Part shown: positions 15,140 through 23,263 of the stretch, piece by piece
How positions within the stretch are numbered: the stretch's first letter is position 1
Layout of the letters: the number at the start of each line of letters is the position of its first letter
Assembly (NCBI RefSeq): GCF_006782915.1
Contig: NZ_VCNP01000056.1
Coordinates: 992,001 to 1,056,000 of the forward strand
DNA length: 64,000 bases
Source of the DNA: Streptomyces calvus
Lineage (GTDB): Bacteria; Actinomycetota; Actinomycetes; Streptomycetales; Streptomycetaceae
Direction of reading: 5' to 3'
The notes under the pieces: generated by a model
Told to the model about the DNA's origin: nothing
Database searches by the model: none
Seen by the model: the letters and a program-made list of their open reading frames with translations, nothing else
Program-made: the position numbers and the translations under genes

Positions 15140-17965
15140 TCAGGTCATCTGCCGCCGCACCAGTTCGTGCAGCCGGCCGCCGGTGTCGGCGAGCAGCTGG
15201 GCCGGCGGACCCTGCTGCACCACCTTGCCGCCCTCCATCACCACGACCCGGTCCGCGTCCAGCACCGTCGACAGCCGGTGCGCGATGACGATGCGGGTCG
15301 CCTGGAGGGCCTTGGTGCTCTCGATCACCGTGCGCTGCGTCTCGTTGTCCAGGGCGCTGGTCGCCTCGTCGAAGAAGAGGATCCTCGGCCGGCGGATCAG
15401 CGCCTGGGCGATCATCAGCCGCTGCCGCTGGCCGCCCGAGACCGCCCCGCTGCCGGAGACGATCGTGTGCAGCCCCATCGGCATGCGCTTGATGTCCTCG
15501 GCCAGCCCCGCCATCTCCGCCGCCGCCATCGCCTCCTCCGGCGTGTACGGCTCCGATCCGCAGATGACGTCCAGGATCGAGCCCGTGAACGGCTGGGCGT
15601 GCTGGAGCACCACACCGCACTGGCGGCGCACCGCCGACTGGTCCAGCGCGGCCAGGTCCTGCCCGTCGTACAGCACGCTGCCGGAGACCGGCTTGTCGAA
15701 GCCGATGAGCAGCCGCAGCAGCGTGGACTTGCCGCAGCCGCTCGGCCCGACGATCGCCACGAACTCACCCGGCCGCACCTCGAACGACACGTCGTCCAGG
15801 ACCAGCGGCCCGTCGTCGGAGTAGCGGAAGGACAGCCGCCGCGCCTCGATCGCGCCGGACAGCGGGCCCGGCCGCGTGCTCGCGGTGCGCACCTCGGGCG
15901 TGGCGTCCAGCACCGGCTTGATCTGCTCGAACAGCGGCAGCGCGGCCACGCCCGAGACGAACGCGCCGGTCAGCTGGGTGACCGAGGTCAGCACCATCGT
16001 CACCGACGTGTTGAAGGTGAGGAACTCCGCCGCCGTCATCGAGCCGCGGGCCGGCCCGGCCAGCAGCATGAACATCGCCAGCGTGCACACCGGCAGGTAG
16101 ACCGCGCCCAGCACCGCCGTCAGGTTCTTGATCCGGCCCGCCTTCTGCTGCAGCTCGCGGCTGCGGGCGAACTCCGACGCCCACGCGGCGTACGCGTAGT
16201 TCTCCGCCGCCGCCACCCGCAGCTTCGGCAGCCCGCGCAGCGTCTGGAAGGCCTGGTTGTTCAGCTTGTTGGTGAGCACCACCAGCCGTCGCTGCCAGCG
16301 CACCTGCCACAGCCCGAGCGCCAGGAACACGCCCGCGATGACGACCAGCATCCCGATCGCGGCCAGTGCCATCGGCACGCTGAACCACAGCAGCAGCCCC
16401 AGGTTCATCGCGCCGACGGTGACCGACTGCGCCACCGTCGGCCCGACCCCGGCCAGCAGCCGGCGGATCGCGCTGATACCCATGGCGGCGCTCGCCAGCT
16501 CGCCCGTGGACCGCTCGGTGAAGAACCGGGTCGGCAACCGCAGCAGCCTGTCCCACACGGCCGGCTGGAGCGTCGCCTCCACCCGGCCCTCCAGCCGCAG
16601 CAGGGTGAGGTTCTGCAGCAGCATGAAGGCGGCGGCCACCACACTGCTGAGGATCACCGCGAGACACACCTGCACGATCAGCTCGGTCTGCGCCTTCGGC
16701 ACGTACTCGCCGAGGACCTTGCCGGTCGCCAGGGGCACCAGGGCCCCGATCGCCACCGTCACCAGACCGCTCAGCAGCAGCCCGGTCAGATCGCCGCGCG
16801 TGCCCGTCATGCAGAACCGCAGCAGCCTCAGCGGGCTCAGGCGGCGCTCGGGCAGCGGGCGGTAGAACATCACCGCGCGCGGCTCGAACTCCTCCGCGTT
16901 CGCCTTCTCGACCGGGGTCTCCCGGCCGGTCGCGGGATGCACCGCCGCGTAGCCGCCGCGCCGCCACAGCAACGCCACCGGCGCGCCCGACAGGGCCCGG
17001 TGGCCCACCAGCGGGCCGACGTCGTCGCGCCACCAGCGGCCGGACAGCCGGACGACACGGGTGCGGACCCGCGAGGCCAGGGCGACCTGCTCGACCGGAT
17101 CGAGCCGGTCACCGCCGGTGCCGGACTGCGCCGGCGCGGCGAGCGTGATGCCGGCCTCCCGCGCCACCAGCTTGCACGCCGCGTACGTGGCGTCCGCGTC
17201 GGCGGCCGTGGTGCGCTGCCCCGACCGCTTGCCGATGGCGGCCAGCAGCGTCCGGTCGGCCTGCGCCCGCACCGCCTCGCCGGCCTTGATGCCTTCGGCG
17301 GTGCGCGTCTCGTGGGTGTGCTCCAGCTGCTCGATCCACCGGTCCAGCGTCGTCATCAGCCGGTACTGCTGGTCGACCATGCTCTGCCACAGCGCCGGGT
17401 CCATCAGCAGGTCGGCCGCCGCGTCCGCGCCGTACAGCGAGCCGTACTGCACGCTGCCCGGCGGCACCTGCATCCAGAACACGTCGTCGTCCGACGGCGC
17501 GGCGGCCCGGTCGGTGGCCATCGGCGCCTGGAACAGCACCGAGAGGCTGCGGCCCACACCGAGCGCGAGGGCGTACTCCAGCGGGCTCGTCGTCGGCGGC
17601 ACGTACTGCGGATTGCCGTACTCGTCGTACGACCAGGTCTGGGTGGCGGCCGGCTGGTACAGCTCGCGCAGGCCGATGCGGTGCACCACGCAGTCCCGCA
17701 GCGGGCGCGCCACCAGCGTGTGGGCCGGACCCGCGACGGGGCCCAGCACCAGCGAGCCCGCCTCCAGCCGGCCCAGGTGGTGCCAGTGGCCCTGCTGCTC
17801 GGCGTCGACCGCGAACAGGTCCACGGCACCGGACGCGATCAGCCACAGCACCTGCGGCCCCTCCAGGTCCAGGCGGCCGAACCCGGAACAGTCGATGGGC
17901 GTGCCCAGCGACCCGAGCGCGCCGAGGACGAGGTCACCGCTCTGCCCGTCGTGCACGGTCGTCAT
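15140..17965 (-). CDS. NHLM-type bacteriocin export ABC transporter (permease/ATPase subunit)
   Basis: A 941-aa ABC half-transporter. The N-terminal 350 residues resemble a cyclic-nucleotide-binding-like regulatory region and contain no C39 peptidase. About residues 400-690 hold the six-helix exporter membrane domain. The ATPase domain has Walker A GPSGCGKST (Lys746), signature SGGQRQRL and Walker B ILFFDEATSALD. Size and order match the permease/ATPase subunit of NHLM (nitrile-hydratase-leader-microcin-type) export systems. Its start lies 1 base after the stop of the peptidase-containing transporter, so the two are surely co-translated and may form a heterodimer. It is the last gene of the precursor-HlyD-ABC-ABC operon. 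Confidence 0.93.
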   Translation of the reverse strand: MTTVHDGQSGDLVLGALGSLGTPIDCSGFGRLDLEGPQVLWLIASGAVDLFAVDAEQQGHWHHLGRLEAGSLVLGPVAGPAHTLVARPLRDCVVHRIGLRELYQPAATQTWSYDEYGNPQYVPPTTSPLEYALALGVGRSLSVLFQAPMATDRAAAPSDDDVFWMQVPPGSVQYGSLYGADAAADLLMDPALWQSMVDQQYRLMTTLDRWIEQLEHTHETRTAEGIKAGEAVRAQADRTLLAAIGKRSGQRTTAADADATYAACKLVAREAGITLAAPAQSGTGGDRLDPVEQVALASRVRTRVVRLSGRWWRDDVGPLVGHRALSGAPVALLWRRGGYAAVHPATGRETPVEKANAEEFEPRAVMFYRPLPERRLSPLRLLRFCMTGTRGDLTGLLLSGLVTVAIGALVPLATGKVLGEYVPKAQTELIVQVCLAVILSSVVAAAFMLLQNLTLLRLEGRVEATLQPAVWDRLLRLPTRFFTERSTGELASAAMGISAIRRLLAGVGPTVAQSVTVGAMNLGLLLWFSVPMALAAIGMLVVIAGVFLALGLWQVRWQRRLVVLTNKLNNQAFQTLRGLPKLRVAAAENYAYAAWASEFARSRELQQKAGRIKNLTAVLGAVYLPVCTLAMFMLLAGPARGSMTAAEFLTFNTSVTMVLTSVTQLTGAFVSGVAALPLFEQIKPVLDATPEVRTASTRPGPLSGAIEARRLSFRYSDDGPLVLDDVSFEVRPGEFVAIVGPSGCGKSTLLRLLIGFDKPVSGSVLYDGQDLAALDQSAVRRQCGVVLQHAQPFTGSILDVICGSEPYTPEEAMAAAEMAGLAEDIKRMPMGLHTIVSGSGAVSGGQRQRLMIAQALIRRPRILFFDEATSALDNETQRTVIESTKALQATRIVIAHRLSTVLDADRVVVMEGGKVVQQGPPAQLLADTGGRLHELVRRQMT

Positions 17966-17966
17966 C

Positions 17967-20189
17967 TCATCGCTCCCTGACCAGCGCCGCGTACGCGCCG
18001 CCGCGCGCCACCAGCTCCTCGTGCCGTCCGCGCTCCACGACCGTGCCGTGGTCCAGGACGACGATCTCGTCGCTGTCGCGGACCGTGCTCAGCCGGTGCG
18101 CGATCACCACGCAGGCGCAGCCCCTGCGGCGCAGGTTGTCCATCACGACCAGTTCCGTCTCCGCGTCCAGCGCGCTGGTCACCTCGTCGAGCACCAGGAT
18201 GCTCGGCCGCCGCACCAGCGCCCGCGCGATCTCCAGGCGCTGGCGCTGGCCGCCGGAGAAGTTCCGGCCGTCCTGCTCGACCGGGCTGTGGATGCCGCCC
18301 GGCCGGCGCGTGATCACGTCGTACAGCGCCGCGTCCTTCAGCGCCTCCACCACGGCCTCGTCCGGGATCGACGGGTCCCACAGCGCCACGTTGTCGCGGA
18401 CCGTGCCCTCGAACAGGAACACGTCCTGGTCGACGAAGGAGACGGAGGCCGCCAGCGCGCCGCGCGGGATGTCCTCGATGCGCTGCCCGTCGATGCGGAT
18501 CACGCCCTCCCACGGCGTGTACAGGCCCGAGATCAGCCGGGACACCGTGGACTTGCCGCTGCCGGAGCCGCCGACCAGCGCCACCTGCCGGCCGGGGCCG
18601 ACGGTCAGGTCGAAGCCGGTCAGCAGCGGCTTGTCCAGCGGGTTGTAGCCGAAGGTGAGGTTCTGCAGCTCGACGTGCCCGTGCAGGCGGCGGGTCGACT
18701 CACCGGCTCCGGGACGGCCGTAGAGCGGGTCCGCCCGGAAGTTCTCCACGTCCTTCAGCCGGGCGACGTCCGCGGCGAAGTCCTGGATCCGGCCCGCGAC
18801 GCCGTTCAGCCGGGTCAGCGGGGCGGTGAAGCGGGTGACCAGCGCCTGGAAGGCGACCAGCAGACCGACCGAGATGTGCCCCTCGACGGCCCGCATGCCG
18901 CCGATCCACAGGATCAGCGCGCTGTTGAGGGTGGCGAGCGTCGGCGCGACGATGCCGAGCCAGGCGCTCGGCACGCCGAGCCGCTGCTGTTCCTCCAGGG
19001 TGGTGGCGTGCTGACCGGCCCACTTGCGGAAGTAGCCGTCCTCCCCGCCGGTCGCCTTCAGCGTCTCGATCAGCTGCAGTCCGGTGTACGCCGTGTTGGT
19101 GAGCCGTGCGGAGTCCGCGCGCAGCTTCGCCGTACGCGTGGCGCGCAGCCGGATGACGATCCGCATCGCCACGATGTTCAGCAGCGCCACGCCGATGCCG
19201 ATGAACGTCAGCTGCGGGTCGTACGTGTACAGCAGCACCGCGTACAGCACGACCACCACCGCGTCCACGCCGGCCGCCGACAGGTCGCGGGCCAGGGTCT
19301 CGGCCACCGCGTCGTTGGACTGCAGCCGCTGCACCAGGTCCGCCGGGCTGCGCTGGGAGAAGAACGTCACCGGCAGGCGCAGCAGATGGCGCAGGAAGCG
19401 CGCGCTGGACAGCGTCGAGGAGATCAGCCGGCCGCGCAGCAGGTTGGCCTGCTGGAGCCAGGTCAGCACCAGCGTGAGCAGCACGCACGCGGCCATCGAC
19501 GTGAACAGCACGCCGAGCAGGGAGGTGCGGCCGCCGATCAGGAACTCGTCGATGAAGGTCCGGCTGAGTCCGGGCACGGCCGCGCCGACCGCGACCAGCA
19601 GCAGGCTGGAGAGCACCACGGCGGGCATGGTGCCCGCGGTGCCGCGCAGCCGGGCGGGCATCGCGCCGAGCACACCCGGCCTGCGCCCGCCCCGGCTGAA
19701 GTCCGGGCCGGGCTCCATCACCAGGACGACACCGGTGAAGCTGCCGTCGAACTCCTCCAGCGGCACGAACCGCCGCCCCTTGCCGGGGTCGTTGATGTAC
19801 ACGCCGCGGCGGCCGAACCGGCGGCCCATGCCGTCGTAGACGACGTAGTGGTTGAACTCCCAGAACAGGATGGCCGGCGCGGCCACGTCGGCGAGGGCCG
19901 CCAGGTCCATCTGCATGCCCTTGGCGGTCAGCCCGTAACTGCGGGCCGCCTTCAGCAGGTTGCTGGCGCGCGAGCCGTCGCGGGAGACACCGCAGGCGAT
20001 GCGCAGTTCCTCCAGCGGGACGTGCCGGCCGTAATGGCCGAGCACCATCGCCAGGGAGGCGGCGCCGCACTCCACGGCCTCCATCTGGAGCACGGTGGGC
20101 GTACGGACGGTCTTCGAGCGGGCCTTGGGCACCTTGCGCTTGGGCGGCGCGGCACGGCGTCTGCCGCGGGTCTCCTGGACGGCGGTCAC
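17967..20189 (-). CDS. C39 peptidase-containing bacteriocin ABC transporter
   Basis: A 740-aa transporter starting at GTG 20189, where GTGA overlaps the stop of the HlyD-like gene by 4 bases. Residues 30-150 form a C39 bacteriocin-processing peptidase with catalytic Cys41 (ECGAAS), His114 (NHYVVYDG) and Asp134 (NDPGKG). A six-helix exporter domain (about 190-460) and an ATPase domain follow, with Walker A GGSGSGKST (Lys546), signature SGGQRQRL and Walker B ILVLDEVTSALD. It should cleave double-glycine leaders on the inner face while exporting the peptide. The precursor at 21104-21319, with Val-Ser-Gly-Gly at its cleavage site, is the obvious substrate. All catalytic residues are intact. Confidence 0.95.
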   Translation of the reverse strand: MTAVQETRGRRRAAPPKRKVPKARSKTVRTPTVLQMEAVECGAASLAMVLGHYGRHVPLEELRIACGVSRDGSRASNLLKAARSYGLTAKGMQMDLAALADVAAPAILFWEFNHYVVYDGMGRRFGRRGVYINDPGKGRRFVPLEEFDGSFTGVVLVMEPGPDFSRGGRRPGVLGAMPARLRGTAGTMPAVVLSSLLLVAVGAAVPGLSRTFIDEFLIGGRTSLLGVLFTSMAACVLLTLVLTWLQQANLLRGRLISSTLSSARFLRHLLRLPVTFFSQRSPADLVQRLQSNDAVAETLARDLSAAGVDAVVVVLYAVLLYTYDPQLTFIGIGVALLNIVAMRIVIRLRATRTAKLRADSARLTNTAYTGLQLIETLKATGGEDGYFRKWAGQHATTLEEQQRLGVPSAWLGIVAPTLATLNSALILWIGGMRAVEGHISVGLLVAFQALVTRFTAPLTRLNGVAGRIQDFAADVARLKDVENFRADPLYGRPGAGESTRRLHGHVELQNLTFGYNPLDKPLLTGFDLTVGPGRQVALVGGSGSGKSTVSRLISGLYTPWEGVIRIDGQRIEDIPRGALAASVSFVDQDVFLFEGTVRDNVALWDPSIPDEAVVEALKDAALYDVITRRPGGIHSPVEQDGRNFSGGQRQRLEIARALVRRPSILVLDEVTSALDAETELVVMDNLRRRGCACVVIAHRLSTVRDSDEIVVLDHGTVVERGRHEELVARGGAYAALVRER

Positions 20190-20992
20190 GGCAGCAGCCA
20201 GTCGACGGGGCGGCGGTCGGCCAGCCGGATCGAACCCGTGGCCAGGGTCATCGAGGTGAGCGCGAACGGCGGACCGTCCGCGGAGGACCACTCGTACCCG
20301 CTGTCGGTGGTCGGCGACTTCTTCAGCTCGACCGTGACGGCCACCGGCCTGCCTTCCTTCGTGAACTGCTCGCCGAGCTGGCTGTCGCCGAGGAACGCCG
20401 CGATCTGCTGGGCGGACTGCGCCGAGCGGTCCACCGACTTCACCTCGCCGTGCAGCACCCCGTACTCCTGGCTGGGCACCGACTGCACGGTGAGGTCGAC
20501 GGAGGCGTGCGCGGGGATGCCGGCGGCGCTCTCGGCGGGGACGTAGACCGTCGCGTACAGGGGGGCCTTCGCGCGGGCGACCTTCTCCACGGCGGCGACG
20601 TTCGCACCGGGCCGGATGATCTGTCCGACCGTGGCGGCGAGCGCGCTGATCCGGCCGGCGTCGAGGGAGCGCACCACGCTCTCGCCCTGTTCGGTGCGCA
20701 CCTTCAGGACGGGGGAGCCGGCGGGCACCTGCTCGCCCTCCTCGGCGAGCACGGCGGTGACCTGGCCGGCGACGGGGCTCTGCAGGATGTAACTGCCCTG
20801 TCCGTGGGTGAGGACGGCGGGCGCGCTGACGGTGGAGGCCACGGAGCCGGTCACCGCCCACACCGAGGCGGCCGCCATCGCGATCACCGTCACGGACAGC
20901 ACGAGCCAGCCCTGGGGTCGGGCGAAGCGCACCGGGAGATCCAGCTCCTCCGGTGACTGGAGCTTGGCGAGGGCCTGTTGACGGAACTGCAC
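20186..20992 (-). CDS. HlyD-like secretion protein of NHLM bacteriocin system
   Basis: A 268-aa membrane-fusion-type protein starting at GTG 20992 behind GAGGGAAG. A short cytoplasmic N-terminus is followed by one membrane helix (about 28-52). The extracytoplasmic part has a split lipoyl/biotinyl-like hairpin domain (about 65-150, SYILQSPVAGQVTAVLAEEG) and a beta-barrel region. It matches the HlyD component of NHLM bacteriocin export systems, which in Gram-positive cells acts as a cell-envelope adaptor for the ABC exporter. It overlaps the peptidase-ABC gene by 4 bases and is separated from the precursor gene by a strong hairpin. Confidence 0.92.
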   Translation of the reverse strand: MQFRQQALAKLQSPEELDLPVRFARPQGWLVLSVTVIAMAAASVWAVTGSVASTVSAPAVLTHGQGSYILQSPVAGQVTAVLAEEGEQVPAGSPVLKVRTEQGESVVRSLDAGRISALAATVGQIIRPGANVAAVEKVARAKAPLYATVYVPAESAAGIPAHASVDLTVQSVPSQEYGVLHGEVKSVDRSAQSAQQIAAFLGDSQLGEQFTKEGRPVAVTVELKKSPTTDSGYEWSSADGPPFALTSMTLATGSIRLADRRPVDWLLP

Positions 20993-21047
20993 GTGTCTTC
21001 CCTCACCTGAGTGAGCTGAGCGACGTAACTCGGGGACCGTGGGCGCA

Positions 21048-21090
21048 TCACTGAGTCCCGGAGCCGGGGTGCGGCTCCGGGACTCAGTGA
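21048..21090 (-). terminator. 18-bp perfect hairpin between precursor and transport genes
   Basis: A perfect 18-bp inverted repeat (21048-21065 with 21073-21090) and a 7-base loop lie 13 bases after the precursor stop and 55 bases before the HlyD start. It probably terminates most transcripts and stabilises the precursor mRNA, so that peptide is made in large excess over exporter. Confidence 0.85.
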
Positions 21091-21103
21091 CACAAGGGCG
21101 CGA

Positions 21104-21319
21104 TCAGAGACCGGCGACCAGGCTGGTGACCGGGGCCGTGTTCAGGCCGGTGACACCCTCGACGGTGCCGACGGCCGTGTCGACCAGGCCGGAGACGGGG
21201 GCGATGCTGTCCACCGCGCCAGTGAGGGTGTTCACGGCGTTCACGGACAGGCCGCCGGAGACGTTGTCGAGGTCGGCGTCGGAGATCTCGACGGTCTCAA
21301 CCTGGGGGGTGGAGTTCAT
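21104..21319 (-). CDS. Double-glycine leader peptide precursor (Cys-less bacteriocin-like)
   Basis: A 71-aa precursor starting at ATG 21319, with GAAGGGAAG 9 bases upstream. The leader is residues 1-23, with acidic helix EISDADLDNVSGG and the cleavage site after Gly22-Gly23. The predicted core (24-71, 48 residues) has no Cys, Trp, Lys or Arg. It contains 11 Ser/Thr, many Val/Leu/Ala, and Gly at 34, 44, 51, 55, 58 and 70, with GxxxG at 51-55. A weak internal repeat is APVSGLV (40-46) and APVTSLV (62-68). Hydrophobic residues recur every 3-4 positions, suggesting an amphipathic helix. No modification enzyme is nearby, so the product may be unmodified. Function (bacteriocin, signal or surface peptide) is unknown. 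Confidence 0.88.
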   Translation of the reverse strand: MNSTPQVETVEISDADLDNVSGGLSVNAVNTLTGAVDSIAPVSGLVDTAVGTVEGVTGLNTAPVTSLVAGL

Positions 21320-21884
21320 GATGGAACTTCCCTTCGTATGGATATTTCACAAGGGGGGAGCGGCCCCCTCTGGGGACAGATGAAGCCGCGACCGCGGGCG
21401 CCGGACGCCCGTCGCCGGGAGCCCGGAACGGCCTTGCGGTGCGATGGATCAAAGCACGCTGCGGGCGCGGGCTTCCAATCAACCAAACGCCTCACCAGGC
21501 AACTTGCGTCCAGCAGGCGTTCAAGCGTGCAGAAGAGGTCACGGCTCGGCGGCGACTTCTTCACATGCCCCACGGCATCGGCTCATCCGGTCACTTGACG
21601 CCCCTGTTGCAACATCCTGCACACCGGAAACGGGTCTCCCGCGGACCGTCGATCGTCGGACGCGTTTTCGATCCGGTGACCGGGTTGAGCATTCGATGTG
21701 TAGATTCGCTGAAGCTGAAATTCCGCTGCGTGATCACAACTGATCGCACATGACCGATTGCTGAGCGTGAGGATCGGTCCGGTTTGAACACCTCCCGCGG
21801 CACACGCGTACCACCAGCCATCCGGGCGCCCCGACGGCCGCCGCACGGCGGCACCACTCCGGTCCCTCCAGGAGGTCGAGAAGT
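21320..21884. promoter_or_regulatory. Long divergent control region, precursor peptide / protease
   Basis: This 565-base region has no credible gene. It is less GC-rich than its surroundings, especially 21450-21780. It must hold the promoters of the precursor (leftward) and the streptogrisin-like protease (rightward). The palindrome GTGATCAC lies near 21730, followed by TGATCGCAC. I could not identify a specific sigma-factor promoter with confidence. Confidence 0.5.
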
Positions 21885-23192
21885 TTGAGTCACCAGCGAA
21901 TTCCGAAGCGCAGGACCGCTCTTGCGGCGGGCGGCGTGCTGGCGCTCGGCGCCGCCGCGATCCTGCTCCCACACGCCAACGCGTCCCAGGACGGCGCGTC
22001 CCAGGACGGCGCGTCGCAGGGCGCCGCGACGGCACCGAGGACCCTCGGCGCGACGGACGCGCCGGGCCTCGCCGCGCGACTCGCCGGACAGCTCGGCGAC
22101 GCGTTCGCCGGCTCCTACTACGACAGCGCCGGCCGGCGGCTCGTCGTCAACGTCGTACCGGACGGCGACGGCACCGCGGCCGAGCGGGCGAAGCGGGCGG
22201 GCGCGGTCGTCCGCGAGGTCGACAACAGCATGACCGAACTGGACGCAGGGACACGGACACTGACGGCGGAAGCGGCCGTCCCGGGCACCTCGTGGGCCGT
22301 CGACCCGCGCACCAACAAGATCCTCGTCACCGCCGACAGCACGGTGACCGGTGACCGGTGGAACAGGCTGGAGTCCACCGTGCGCGGCCTCGGCCCCGGC
22401 CTGGCGACGATCAGGAAGTCGCAGGGCACCTTCAGGACGTTCGCGTCCGGCGGCGACGCCATCTTCGCCGGCGGCTCCCGCTGCTCGCTCGGCTTCAACG
22501 TCACCGCGGGCGACGGGACCCCCGCGTTCCTGACGGCCGGTCACTGCGGTGTCGCGGCCGAGCAGTGGTCGGACACACAGGGCGGTCAGCCGATCGCCAC
22601 GGTCGACCAGGCGGTCTTCCCCGGCGCGGGCGACTTCGCGCTCGTCCGCTACGACGACCCCGCCACCGTGGCGCCGAGCGAGGTGGACCTCGGCGAGGCG
22701 ACCCTTGCGATCTCGCAGGCCGCTCAGGCGGCCGTCGGCCAGGAGGTGTTCCGGATGGGCAGCACCACCGGGCTCGCCGACGGGCAGGTGCTCGGCCTGA
22801 ACGCCACGGTGAACTACCCCGAGGGCACGGTCACCGGCCTCATCCAGACCGACGTCTGCGCCGAGCCCGGGGACAGCGGCGGTGCGATGTTCACCCGGGA
22901 CGGGCTGGCCATCGGCCTGACCTCCGGGGGCAGCGGCGACTGCACCTCCGGCGGCGAGACGTTCTTCCAGCCGGTCACCACGGCCCTGGAGGCCGTCGGC
23001 GCGACCCTCGGCGACGCGGGCGGCGAGCAGGCGGGCGGCGAGCAGGCTCCCGGAGCGGGCGGGGAAGCCGGCGCGGGTCAGGAGCCCGGCGGCGACGGCA
23101 CCGGCGACCGGGCCGGCGGCGCGGAGACCGGGGCCGGCCGGGACCCCGGAGCGGGCACGGGTCAGGACTCCGGCCCGGCCGGCACCCACTGA
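21885..23192 (+). CDS. Secreted streptogrisin-like S1 protease with prodomain and Gly-rich tail
   Basis: A 435-aa preproprotease. The start is TTG 21885, fixed by AGGAGG 9 bases upstream. A signal peptide (about 1-33) precedes three copies of a 5-residue GASQD-type repeat and an alpha-lytic-type prodomain (about 50-185). The chymotrypsin-fold domain has His220 (TAGHC), Asp250 (GDFALVRYD) and Ser331 (GDSGG), so it is catalytically complete. Residues 373-435 form a Gly/Ala/Glu-rich low-complexity tail (GGEQAGGEQA) without a membrane helix. It is divergent from the bacteriocin-like precursor and may process or turn over secreted peptides. It resembles the SalO-type proteases of Streptomyces. Confidence 0.92.
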   Translation: MSHQRIPKRRTALAAGGVLALGAAAILLPHANASQDGASQDGASQGAATAPRTLGATDAPGLAARLAGQLGDAFAGSYYDSAGRRLVVNVVPDGDGTAAERAKRAGAVVREVDNSMTELDAGTRTLTAEAAVPGTSWAVDPRTNKILVTADSTVTGDRWNRLESTVRGLGPGLATIRKSQGTFRTFASGGDAIFAGGSRCSLGFNVTAGDGTPAFLTAGHCGVAAEQWSDTQGGQPIATVDQAVFPGAGDFALVRYDDPATVAPSEVDLGEATLAISQAAQAAVGQEVFRMGSTTGLADGQVLGLNATVNYPEGTVTGLIQTDVCAEPGDSGGAMFTRDGLAIGLTSGGSGDCTSGGETFFQPVTTALEAVGATLGDAGGEQAGGEQAPGAGGEAGAGQEPGGDGTGDRAGGAETGAGRDPGAGTGQDSGPAGTH

Positions 23193-23212
23193 CACCGCCG
23201 AAGCACCGCCCC

Positions 23213-23251
23213 CGGTCCGGCCCCGTCACCCACCGTGGCGGGACCGGACCG
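23213..23251. terminator. Weak hairpin between convergent genes
   Basis: An 8-bp inverted repeat, CGGTCCGG (23213-23220) with CCGGACCG (23244-23251), lies between the protease and the SpoIIE gene. The spacer is long and the inner pairing imperfect. Confidence 0.35.
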
Positions 23252-23263
23252 CCGCACGCCGGT

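Noticed and set aside
15167..17980. 937-codon open frame antisense to the NHLM transporter
   Set aside because: The product is rich in Arg, His, Gln and Pro with no fold; the transporter frame has all ABC motifs.
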